Part shown: piece after piece, positions 1-6,072 of the stretch
Numbering within the stretch: the first letter of the stretch is position 1
Layout of the letters: the number at the start of each line of letters is the position of its first letter
Origin: Calditrichota bacterium
Lineage (GTDB): Bacteria; Zixibacteria; MSB-5A5; GN15; FEB-12
Direction: 5' to 3'
NCBI GenBank assembly: GCA_030641085.1
Contig: DAOWIC010000306.1
Coordinates: 1 to 9,017, forward strand
Length of the DNA: 9,017 nt
Notes under the pieces: model-generated
The model's database searches: none
Told to the model about the DNA's origin: nothing
The model's input: the letters and a program-made list of their open reading frames with translations, nothing else
Made by a program: the position numbers and the translations under genes

Positions 1-1
1 G

Positions 2-1348
2 GTTGTGCGAAGAACTGAGTTCGACATGAGCAAAGCCGCAGAACGAGCCCATATTCTCGAGGGATACCGCATCGCGCTGGATAATATCGATGCCGTTATC
101 GCGCTGATCAAGAAGTCCAAGGATACGCCGACGGCACGCACCGGCCTGATGAAAACCTTCAAGCTGTCCGAAAGACAGGCGACGGCTATTCTGGAAATGC
201 GGCTGCAGCGCCTGACCGGGCTGGAACGCAAGAAGATCGAGGAAGAATACCGCGAACTGATCAAAAAGATCTCCAGCCTCAGGGCGATCCTCGACTCCAA
301 AGCGCTCCGGATGCAGATTATCAAAGACGAAACGGCCGAACTGGCCGAAAAGTACGGCGACGCCCGTCGGACCGAGATCCAGGACGCGGTCGAGGACCTG
401 ACGGTCGAGGACCTGATCGCCGAGGAAGAGATGGTTATCACGATCTCCCACCTGGGCTATATCAAGCGCCTCTCGGTGTCGGCCTATCGTCGCCAGCAGC
501 GCGGTGGCAAGGGGATAATCGGTATCGAAACCAAAGAGGACGATTTCGCGGAGCATCTCTTTATCGCTTCCACCCATGACTATATCCTATTTTTCTCCAG
601 TCGCGGTCGCTGCTATTGGGTGAAAGTGTACGGAATTCCGACCGGCGGCCGGATGGCCAAGGGCAAGCCGATTGTCAACATGTGCCAGATGCAGAAAGGC
701 GAGATAGTCACCGCTTTCTGCAAAGTGCGCCAGTTCTCCGCCAACCAGTTTGTTGTCATGGCGACCCGCGACGGCATTATCAAAAAGACCTCGCTCGATG
801 CGTTCTCGAACCCGCGCAAAGCCGGTGTTAACGCTATGAACCTGCCGAAAGGCGACGAACTGATCGAGGCCGCCCTCACCGACGGCACCTACGAGATCGT
901 CCTGGCCAGCCGCAAGGGAATGGCGATCCGCTTCAACGAGGAGAAAGTTCGCGCTATGGGCCGCGCCGCCTACGGTGTCAAGGGGATCAATCTTGCCAAG
1001 GACGACTACTGTATCGGCATGGTGGTTGTCAAGCGTGACAGCAGTCTGCTGGTGGTCACCGAGAACGGTTACGGCAAGCGTACATCGATCGATGATTACC
1101 GCATCACCAACCGCGGCGGCAAGGGCGTTATCAATATCAAGACCTCCGAGCGCAACGGCGACGTGGTGGCGATCAAGGAGGTTCTCGATGAGGACGAACT
1201 GATCCTGATCACCAAGAACGGCATCGCCAATCGCCAGCCGGTGAAGGACTGCAAGGTGATCGGCCGCAATACACAGGGTGTGCGTCTTATCTCGCTCAAG
1301 GCGGGTGACAAAGTGACCGATGTCGCCCGGTTGGCCAACGGCGACTGA
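2..1348 (+). CDS. gyrA: DNA gyrase subunit A, C-terminal part (5' end outside window)
   Basis: This is the 3' part of gyrA. The open frame enters from the left edge, so the breakage-reunion core with the catalytic tyrosine is not in the window and no start should be called here. The first residues (VVRRTEFDMSKAAERAHILEG) match the end of the core domain, followed by the coiled-coil region (ATAILEMRLQRLTGLE). The C-terminal beta-pinwheel follows. Its GyrA box QRGGKGI (nt 497-517) is the motif that separates gyrase A from topoisomerase IV ParC and is needed to wrap DNA for negative supercoiling. Blade motifs recur as GGRMAKGKPIVNM, NPRKAGVNAMNL, AAYGVKGINL, NRGGKGVINI and NTQGVRLI, giving six blades. 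The protein ends at ARLANGD with no long acidic tail. It acts with GyrB in the cytoplasm to supercoil DNA using ATP. A strong terminator 29 bp after the stop shows that it ends its transcription unit. Identity is secure. Confidence 0.97.
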   Translation, partial: VVRRTEFDMSKAAERAHILEGYRIALDNIDAVIALIKKSKDTPTARTGLMKTFKLSERQATAILEMRLQRLTGLERKKIEEEYRELIKKISSLRAILDSKALRMQIIKDETAELAEKYGDARRTEIQDAVEDLTVEDLIAEEEMVITISHLGYIKRLSVSAYRRQQRGGKGIIGIETKEDDFAEHLFIASTHDYILFFSSRGRCYWVKVYGIPTGGRMAKGKPIVNMCQMQKGEIVTAFCKVRQFSANQFVVMATRDGIIKKTSLDAFSNPRKAGVNAMNLPKGDELIEAALTDGTYEIVLASRKGMAIRFNEEKVRAMGRAAYGVKGINLAKDDYCIGMVVVKRDSSLLVVTENGYGKRTSIDDYRITNRGGKGVINIKTSERNGDVVAIKEVLDEDELILITKNGIANRQPVKDCKVIGRNTQGVRLISLKAGDKVTDVARLANGD

Positions 1349-1376
1349 GTTCGTCTCAACCCTACGACAAACACCA

Positions 1377-1407
1377 ACGGGGCCCGCATGCGGGTCCCGT
1401 TTCTTGT
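1377..1407 (+). terminator. Intrinsic terminator after gyrA
   Basis: An 11-nt arm ACGGGGCCCGC (1377-1387) pairs with GCGGGTCCCGT (1390-1400), with one G-U pair and a loop of 2-4 nt. The stem is very GC-rich and is followed directly by the T-rich stretch TTCTTGT. It lies 29 bp after the gyrA stop and about 30 bp before the next promoter, so it should separate gyrA from the transporter gene. Confidence 0.85.
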
Positions 1408-1437
1408 GCCACCAGTATCGTATTCTCTGCGCCCCGG

Positions 1438-1466
1438 TTGACCGCATCTGCGCGTTGATGTATATT
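1438..1466 (+). promoter_or_regulatory. Sigma-70-type promoter of the DMT transporter gene
   Basis: The -35 element TTGACC (1438-1443), a 17-bp spacer and the -10 element TATATT (1461-1466) are each 5 of 6 matches to consensus. Only 7 nt separate the -10 from the ATG at 1474, so the expected start of transcription is at 1473 or 1474. No Shine-Dalgarno sequence precedes the ATG. Together this predicts a leaderless mRNA. The promoter is read from sequence only. Confidence 0.72.
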
Positions 1467-1473
1467 CGGGCCC

Positions 1474-2400
1474 ATGAATTTCATTGGCGAATCAGCGGCT
1501 CTCACGACTGCCCTGTGCTGGGCGTTTACGTTTATCTTTTTTGCCGAGGCCGGGCGTCGAATTGGATCATTCCAGGTCAACAAGATTCGGCTCGTGCTGG
1601 CGGTGACCATTTATGTCGTGGTCCTGCTCGTTACCAAAGGCCGTCTGTTTCCCGACGATGTCAACTGGCAGCATATCTTCTGGCTGGCGCTGTCCGGGTT
1701 TCTGGGACTGGTTATCGGCGACGGGGCCGGATTCAAGGCGACCGTCATGATCGGACCGCGGCTGACAGCGCTGCTTCACTCGACTGCGCCGGTGATGGCT
1801 ACCATCATCGCCTGGCTCTTTCTCGGCGAGACACTCGGCCTGTGGAGTCTGCTCGGTATCTGCCTGACGGTCGGCGGGGTTTCGTGGGTGGTGTCGGAAA
1901 ACCGTTATGGCACACAAATCAACGCCGTCCATAAGGACCATCCCGATTCCGGTTCGCTTGCTAAGGGAGTTGTGCTGGGGCTGATAGCGGCTTTCGGTCA
2001 GGCCTCCGGGCTGGTGATCGCCAAGCACGCTATGTTCAATGTCGGGTCGGCGCTCGAGCCGATGGATGCCTCGTTTATCCGCATGCTTTCAGCCATGATT
2101 ATTATTTGGGTGATTTCGGCCTTCCGAGGCCAGACGGTCGAGACGCTGAAGGCGTTTAAGAACCGTCAGGCGGTGGCGTACAGCTTCGGCGGGGCGGTTT
2201 TCGGGCCGTTTATCGGGGTCTGGATGTCGCTGGTGGCGGTGGCGCATATAGCGGCCGGGATTGCCGCGACTCTCAACTCAACCACCCCGATATGGGTCAT
2301 ACCGGTGATGCGAGTTATCTACAAAGAGAAGATTACGACACGGGCGCTGATCGGCGCCGTGATTACGGTCGCGGGCGTGGCCCTGTTGATACTCAGTTGA
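1474..2400 (+). CDS. DMT-superfamily (EamA) transporter, inner membrane
   Basis: This 308-residue protein has the form of a drug/metabolite transporter: about ten hydrophobic segments in two homologous halves (roughly residues 5-140 and 166-307) joined by a short hydrophilic linker (about 142-165, GTQINAVHKDHPDSGS). Each half ends with the EamA pattern, a proline-containing helix, then a Glu- or Lys-bearing loop, then a Gly-rich helix: APVMATIIAWLFLGET near residue 108, and TPIWVIPVMRVIYKEK followed by LIGAVITVAGVALLIL at the C terminus. The length fits the family. The substrate cannot be read from sequence; members export amino acids, metabolites or drugs. The ATG at 1474 is the first start in frame and has no Shine-Dalgarno, but it lies where transcription should begin. 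The gene stands alone, isolated from gyrA by a terminator and convergent with the next gene. Confidence 0.9.
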   Translation: MNFIGESAALTTALCWAFTFIFFAEAGRRIGSFQVNKIRLVLAVTIYVVVLLVTKGRLFPDDVNWQHIFWLALSGFLGLVIGDGAGFKATVMIGPRLTALLHSTAPVMATIIAWLFLGETLGLWSLLGICLTVGGVSWVVSENRYGTQINAVHKDHPDSGSLAKGVVLGLIAAFGQASGLVIAKHAMFNVGSALEPMDASFIRMLSAMIIIWVISAFRGQTVETLKAFKNRQAVAYSFGGAVFGPFIGVWMSLVAVAHIAAGIAATLNSTTPIWVIPVMRVIYKEKITTRALIGAVITVAGVALLILS

Positions 2401-2406
2401 CCTGCC

Positions 2407-2877
2407 TTAGCGGGCAGTGACCAGCTCTACCTCAAACCAAATCAGGCACCAGATCATTGCCAGGATACCTTTGACATCGGTCGGCCAGTTCGGCCCCAGC
2501 ATGTACAGAAAGCACAAGAGGGTCAGGCCGAAAAATATCTTGATCAGGGCGGTTCGAAGGTTGGTTTGGAGCAGGTTGAATATCCCGAAGACTAAAAAGA
2601 GCGCGATCAGCGCCGGGCCGAAGATGAGCGCCGCCCAGTCGAAGAAAGTCAGACTGGCGGTCAATACCGAAAGAATATCGTCAATCGGCAGACAGAACAG
2701 GTAAGCCGTGTGCACTACCGCAAAAAAGAGGCTCACTACGAGGTAAAGCAGACCCTCGAATTGTTGCTCTTTCAGTTCCCGAATGCCGGCCATGAGGAAA
2801 AACAATGAGGCAATAATAAGGCCGCAGAGCAGGTAAAACGACGGTGAATCGAAAATCAAATCCAATGATAAAGTCAT
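2407..2877 (-). CDS. Hypothetical polytopic membrane protein, 156 aa
   Basis: I do not recognise this protein. From the ATG at 2877 it is 156 residues with about five hydrophobic segments: 13-33 (FYLLCGLIIASLFFLMAGI), 43-63, 80-102 (WAALIFGPALIALFLVFGIF), 111-129 and 138-153. The second segment contains a His (FAVVHTAYLF) and the last ends in an acidic FEVELVTAR tail. There is no cleavable signal peptide and no catalytic motif I can name. A TTG two codons upstream (2883) could also be a start, but AGAGGA at 2891-2886 is spaced 8 nt from the ATG and only 2 nt from the TTG, so the ATG is preferred. It is transcribed alone: the hpf terminator lies upstream, and about 175 bp between them show no convincing promoter. 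Its stop is 6 bp from that of the transporter gene, which converges on it. The dense hydrophobic pattern and the ribosome site support a real gene. Confidence 0.75.
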   Translation of the reverse strand: MTLSLDLIFDSPSFYLLCGLIIASLFFLMAGIRELKEQQFEGLLYLVVSLFFAVVHTAYLFCLPIDDILSVLTASLTFFDWAALIFGPALIALFLVFGIFNLLQTNLRTALIKIFFGLTLLCFLYMLGPNWPTDVKGILAMIWCLIWFEVELVTAR

Positions 2878-2885
2878 ATCCAATA

Positions 2886-2891
2886 TCCTCT
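2886..2891 (-). promoter_or_regulatory. Ribosome binding site deciding the start of the 156-aa membrane protein
   Basis: AGAGGA on the minus strand lies 8 nt before the ATG at 2877. The same element is only 2 nt from the in-frame TTG at 2883, which is too close for initiation, so it favours the ATG. Confidence 0.6.
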
Positions 2892-3055
2892 ACGGCATTA
2901 TGTGTAAATAGCGTGCCGGTCGGATACAAATAGACTGACTCTTCGATAACCTGTTTAGCCGCTTACAGTAAATGCCGACTGTGGCTATCGCTATAAGCGC
3001 TTCGGGGTGTAAAAGGTTCCTTAAAAATGCGAAACGAAATGCATACCGGTGCAGT

Positions 3056-3087
3056 AAAAAAGACCTGCCCGATAAAGGACAGGTCTT
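3056..3087 (-). terminator. Intrinsic terminator at the end of the lptB-rpoN-glpX-hpf cluster
   Basis: Read on the minus strand, AAGACCTGTCC (3087-3077) pairs with GGGCAGGTCTT (3070-3060) around the loop TTTATC. Ten of 11 positions pair, with one A-C mismatch. The stem runs straight into six T residues (3061-3056). It begins 32 bp after the hpf stop codon, the textbook place for the end of this transcription unit. Confidence 0.9.
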
Positions 3088-3119
3088 GAAGATTTATCGA
3101 TGTTTTTGAGAACTATGGG

Positions 3120-3479
3120 TTAAACATCTAATTCGTCAACGTCGGTGGAAGGCCGGGTGAGGGCGTCCCTGGTTTCGGTGATTTCCTCGGGCCTTTTGTG
3201 TTTCAGCTTGCCTTTGTACTTTTTCAACTGACTTTTTACTTTGTCGACCGCCAGACCAATGGAATTGTAGATATCATCGGTGTCACCGGAACCGGTAATG
3301 GTGTTATTGTACACCTTCACCGTCAGTTCCGCTTTCCGTCGATGCCGTTCGGTATCCAGCACCAGATCGGCGGAGATAATGTTCTCGAAGTAGCGGGTGA
3401 GGCCGTCCATTTCGGATTCCGCTCTTTCCCTCATTTCGTCGGTAAGATCGAAATGGCGGGCAGATATCTTTTTCAGCAT
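3120..3479 (-). CDS. hpf: Ribosome hibernation-promoting factor, short HPF/RaiA type
   Basis: This 119-residue protein is a short HPF of the sigma-54 modulation/S30AE family, which binds the 30S decoding region and promotes inactive 100S ribosomes or silenced 70S ribosomes in slow growth. The family core spans about residues 1-95: ISARHFDLTDEMRERAE (first strand and helix), LTRYFENI, the strands ADLVLDTER and KAELTVKVYNNTI, then DDIYNSIGLAVDKVKSQLKKYKGKLKHK with its basic helix facing rRNA. The C-terminal dimerisation domain of long HPF is absent; instead there is an acidic tail of about 23 residues ending STDVDELDV. The start is set at the ATG at 3479 because AAGGAG lies 7 nt upstream and the family begins here. 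A longer frame from a TTG at 3503 adds eight residues with no homology. It follows glpX by 26 bp, so the two are probably co-transcribed. Confidence 0.93.
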   Translation of the reverse strand: MLKKISARHFDLTDEMRERAESEMDGLTRYFENIISADLVLDTERHRRKAELTVKVYNNTITGSGDTDDIYNSIGLAVDKVKSQLKKYKGKLKHKRPEEITETRDALTRPSTDVDELDV

Positions 3480-3486
3480 GGCCGTT

Positions 3487-3492
3487 CTCCTT
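3487..3492 (-). promoter_or_regulatory. Strong Shine-Dalgarno of hpf
   Basis: AAGGAG on the minus strand lies 7 nt before the ATG at 3479 and inside the 26-bp glpX-hpf gap. It rules out the upstream TTG at 3503 as the start and shows that this organism uses canonical Shine-Dalgarno initiation for some genes, in contrast to lptB and the DMT transporter. Confidence 0.8.
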
Positions 3493-3505
3493 TCCATGCG
3501 CAAGA

Positions 3506-4462
3506 TTAGTATTGCGGTTTACCTTCAAAGTAATGCTCGGTGACGATAAACCTTCGTGTCCTCGTCGCCGACCGTGTCACCAGTGAGTGGGTGGCTGCGC
3601 CCCCGGCCCGATACCGGACGCCATTGAGCAGGTCCCCATCAGTGACACCGGTCGCGGCGAACATGATGTCATCGCCACGAGCCAGCTCTTTGCAGGAATA
3701 TATTCTATTCGGTTCCGTTATGCCATTTATCTTCAACTGATTTATTTCATCATCATTGGCCGGGGCGAAACGGGCCTTTATCTCGCCACCGATACAGCGC
3801 AAGGCAGCCGCAGTAAGCACTCCCTCCGGCGCACCACCAATACCGATCAACATATCGATTCCGGTGCCGGGAAGCGCTGCCGCCAGCGCGCCGGACATAT
3901 CACCATCCGGTATCAGATGGATCCGTGCCCCCAGCTTTCGTATGCGGCTTATCAGGTCACTGTGACGTGGCCGGTCGAGAATGGCGATCGTCAGGTCAGC
4001 CAGTGAGTAACCTCTGGCGCGCGCCACCCGCTGAAGATTCTCTTCCACCGGCAGCGCCAGATCAATAGCCCCGGCTGCGCCGGGACCGACCACTATTTTT
4101 TCCATGTATATATCGGGAACTGCCATTAAGTCGTTTTTGCCGGCTATCGCTATTGCCGACAAGGCGTTTGGCCGCCCATAGGCCACCGAATCGGTGCTTT
4201 CCAGCGCGTCAACGGCGATATCAACCTCCGGAGATTTTCCGCAGCCAACCTTCTCCCCTGCAAGAAGCATCAACGCCCCGTTTGCCTCCCCCTCACCTAT
4301 TACAATAGTTCCGTTCAGATAGATTGAATCGAGTACATGTCGCGTGGCTTCCACCGCAACCTTTTCCGCCGCCCGACGGTCGCCCTGGCCCATCCAGCGC
4401 GCCGACGCCAGCGCCGCGGCCTCAGTCACACGTACCATTTCAAGGGCTAAGTTTCGATCCAC
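3506..4462 (-). CDS. glpX: GlpX-family (class II) fructose-1,6-bisphosphatase with altered active site
   Basis: This 318-residue protein belongs to the GlpX family, which removes the 1-phosphate of fructose 1,6-bisphosphate in gluconeogenesis using Mn2+ or Mg2+. Family landmarks are RVTEAAALASARWMGQGD (residues 11-28), GTIVIGEGE (51-59), DIAVDALEST (81-90), PDIYMEKIVVGPGA (116-129), IPDGDMSGAL (184-193), GIGGAPEGV (207-215) and FAATGVTDGDLL. Aligned from memory to E. coli GlpX, residues 1-215 match with no gaps. Glu57, Glu59, Asp85, Glu88, Thr90 and Glu213 are kept. Lys29 is Arg, metal-site Asp33 is Glu, the catalytic Asp61 is Asn (codon 4282-4280, AAC), and Gly89 is Ser. These changes fall in motifs that are nearly invariant in active enzymes, so the activity may be reduced or altered. 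The GTG start at 4462 is supported by the N-terminal alignment; the AGGA upstream is 12 nt away, which is long. It lies between rpoN and hpf. The family call is firm; the bisphosphatase activity is not. Confidence 0.9.
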   Translation of the reverse strand: MDRNLALEMVRVTEAAALASARWMGQGDRRAAEKVAVEATRHVLDSIYLNGTIVIGEGEANGALMLLAGEKVGCGKSPEVDIAVDALESTDSVAYGRPNALSAIAIAGKNDLMAVPDIYMEKIVVGPGAAGAIDLALPVEENLQRVARARGYSLADLTIAILDRPRHSDLISRIRKLGARIHLIPDGDMSGALAAALPGTGIDMLIGIGGAPEGVLTAAALRCIGGEIKARFAPANDDEINQLKINGITEPNRIYSCKELARGDDIMFAATGVTDGDLLNGVRYRAGGAATHSLVTRSATRTRRFIVTEHYFEGKPQY

Positions 4463-4499
4463 CGAAGCACACCATCCTATGGTTTGTCTGGTCGGTTAT

Positions 4500-4530
4500 C
4501 CTGACGCGCGATACGACTGCCCCCGTCAGG
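4500..4530 (-). repeat. Inverted repeat over the rpoN stop codon
   Basis: CCTGACG (4500-4506) and CGTCAGG (4524-4530) form a perfect 7-bp inverted repeat separated by 17 bp. One arm contains the rpoN stop codon (4528-4526). No T run follows on the minus strand, so it is not a normal intrinsic terminator. It could fold in the rpoN-glpX mRNA as a processing or stability element, or be chance. Confidence 0.4.
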
Positions 4531-5938
4531 TAATTCTCTTCCTCAGTCGAGCCGGTTGGATTTTCAGCTCCTCGCGATATTTAGTCACCGTCCGCCGGGC
4601 CAGCTTGATTCCCTCGTCATTGAGCTTGCGATAAATTTCCTGGTCGGAAAACGGTTTTTCGGGCGGTTCCGATTTGATGATCTCTTCAATGCGCTGTTTG
4701 ACCGAGCGCTTCGACATATCCTCGCCATCGGTCTTCGAAATCCCGGAATTGAAGAAGTATTTGATTTCGTAAACACCGAACGGGGTCTGAACATACTTGC
4801 CGTTTGACACGCGGCTGATGGTGGCGACATTCATGTTGACCTTCTGGGCGATCTCCTCCATGATCAACGGCTTGAGAAAGGCCGGACCCTGGTCGAAGAA
4901 ATCATGCTGTTTGTCAATGATCGCCTCCATGACGTTGATCATGGTGTTGCGCCGCTGGTTGATGGAGTTCAACAGCCAGCGCGCCTGCTCGAGCTTCTGG
5001 CGTACGTACTGCTTGGTGTCCTTGGAGGTCGTGCTACCGCGCTTCATCAACTGCCTGTAACCGGAATTAATGCGCAGCCTGGGGCAACTGCTGTCGTTGT
5101 GCATGACCACATAGCTGTTACCGACTCTTTCGACAATCAAATCCGGCACCACTGGCATCGCGCCGACATCAAAACGGCCGTGCGCCGGAGTGGGCGAGAG
5201 GCCCTTGATGACATTCATCGCCTGCTCCGCCTTCTCAATCGGCACACCCATCATCTTGGATATTTGCAATATCGACTTGCGATCCAGTTCGTGTATGTGT
5301 TCGTCCACGATGCGGTAGGCGAGGCTGTTCTCCAGAGCTTTTTCCTTAAGCTGGATCAACAGCGATTCCCTCAGATCGCGCGCTCCCACGCCGGTCGGAT
5401 CAAAGCGCTGAATGATCTTCAGTACCTTATCTATCTTCTCGCTCTCGATATCCAGCTCTGCGGCCATTTCGGCCACGCTGATCGTGAGGTAGCCATCGGG
5501 GGAGATATTTCCGACAATGTATTCGCCGATCAAATGTTCTTCGTCGGAGAGTTTCAAAAACGATAATTGCTCGGTCAGGTGATCCAGAAGGCTCCGGGAT
5601 TGAGAGGCGGTACCCTCGAACCGGTCTTCCGTCTGCTCGCGCATTTCGCGCACCTTGTATCCCTCTTCGTCGTCGAAGAGGTAATCTTCCCACTCTGCCT
5701 GCTCGTCCTTTTTATCGCTGTCCGATTCACCAACATCCAGTTCGGCTTCTTTCTCTTCGGCCGTTTCCTGATCGGGTTCCAACTCTTCGATCTCCTCCAG
5801 CAGAGGATTGGTGGCCAACTCCATTCGAATAGTCTGCTCAAGCTTCAGAATGGGCATCTGGAGCATCTTCAGCGACTGAATTAGCTGCGGGGCCAGCGTA
5901 AGAGTCTGGGTCTGTCTTAATTGGAGGCCGAGTTTCAT
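4526..5938 (-). CDS. rpoN: RNA polymerase sigma-54 factor
   Basis: This 470-residue protein is sigma-54, the sigma factor that recognises -24/-12 promoters and needs an ATP-driven activator to open DNA. Region I at the N terminus, MKLGLQLRQTQTLTLAPQLI followed by QSLKMLQ and ELATNPLLEE, is the Gln/Leu-rich activator-contact segment. An acidic region II follows (about residues 45-95, rich in Glu/Asp). The core-binding region contains FDPTGVGARDLRE. Near residues 355-395 is the -12 helix-turn-helix region, LKPLIMEEIAQKV then ATISRVSNGKYVQTPFGVYE. The RpoN box ARRTVTKYRE (447-456), which binds the -24 element, is intact near the C terminus. The ATG at 5938 is chosen because region I begins there; a TTG 15 codons upstream (5983) would add non-homologous residues. 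It follows lptB by 134 bp, a common pairing in diderm bacteria, and precedes glpX by 63 bp. Activators are not in the window, and I saw no obvious sigma-54 promoter. Confidence 0.96.
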   Translation of the reverse strand: MKLGLQLRQTQTLTLAPQLIQSLKMLQMPILKLEQTIRMELATNPLLEEIEELEPDQETAEEKEAELDVGESDSDKKDEQAEWEDYLFDDEEGYKVREMREQTEDRFEGTASQSRSLLDHLTEQLSFLKLSDEEHLIGEYIVGNISPDGYLTISVAEMAAELDIESEKIDKVLKIIQRFDPTGVGARDLRESLLIQLKEKALENSLAYRIVDEHIHELDRKSILQISKMMGVPIEKAEQAMNVIKGLSPTPAHGRFDVGAMPVVPDLIVERVGNSYVVMHNDSSCPRLRINSGYRQLMKRGSTTSKDTKQYVRQKLEQARWLLNSINQRRNTMINVMEAIIDKQHDFFDQGPAFLKPLIMEEIAQKVNMNVATISRVSNGKYVQTPFGVYEIKYFFNSGISKTDGEDMSKRSVKQRIEEIIKSEPPEKPFSDQEIYRKLNDEGIKLARRTVTKYREELKIQPARLRKRIT

Positions 5939-6002
5939 AGCTTTTAACCTGTTGTGCTGTATTAGATTAACTTGCGCCGTCAAGCGCCTGCTTCCTGCTT
6001 AT

Positions 6003-6030
6003 ATTATCGGAATCGGACAGCGCAGGTTAA
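6003..6030 (-). promoter_or_regulatory. Possible internal promoter for rpoN
   Basis: On the minus strand TTAACC (6030-6025), a 16-bp spacer and GATAAT (6008-6003) resemble a sigma-70 promoter. The -10 is 5 of 6 to consensus and the -35 is weaker. It lies in the 134-bp lptB-rpoN gap and would give a leader of about 58 nt before the ATG at 5938. It would let rpoN-glpX-hpf be expressed apart from lptB. A competing TTGACG at the upstream TTG has no good partner at 16-18 bp. Confidence 0.35.
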
Positions 6031-6072
6031 TGCCTTACAACAAGTTCGTTCATTTATTAAACAATATACCGG

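Noticed and set aside
1096..1140. A second GyrA-box-like motif, NRGGKGV, in gyrA, which might suggest a duplicated wrapping box.
   Set aside because: Similar RGGKG sequences occur in a late pinwheel blade of ordinary GyrA proteins, so it is normal blade repetition.
587..1447. A 286-codon open frame on the minus strand opposite gyrA, and other long antisense frames there.
   Set aside because: It lies fully opposite the secure gyrA frame, its translation is low-complexity and matches no family, and long antisense frames are common in GC-rich genes.
1905..1930. GGCAC-containing sequence in the transporter gene as a sigma-54 promoter.
   Set aside because: There is no TTGC element at the required distance and it lies inside a coding region.
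3028..3090. A 20-codon plus-strand frame (ATG at 3028) between hpf and the membrane-protein gene.
   Set aside because: It has no Shine-Dalgarno and its 3' half is the hpf terminator hairpin read from the other strand.
4904..5566. A 220-codon plus-strand frame inside rpoN.
   Set aside because: It is the shadow of the conserved rpoN frame; its translation has no domain signal.
5939..5983. The TTG at 5983 as the start of rpoN, giving 15 more residues.
   Set aside because: Sigma-54 region I begins at the ATG at 5938; the added residues do not resemble any sigma-54 N terminus.
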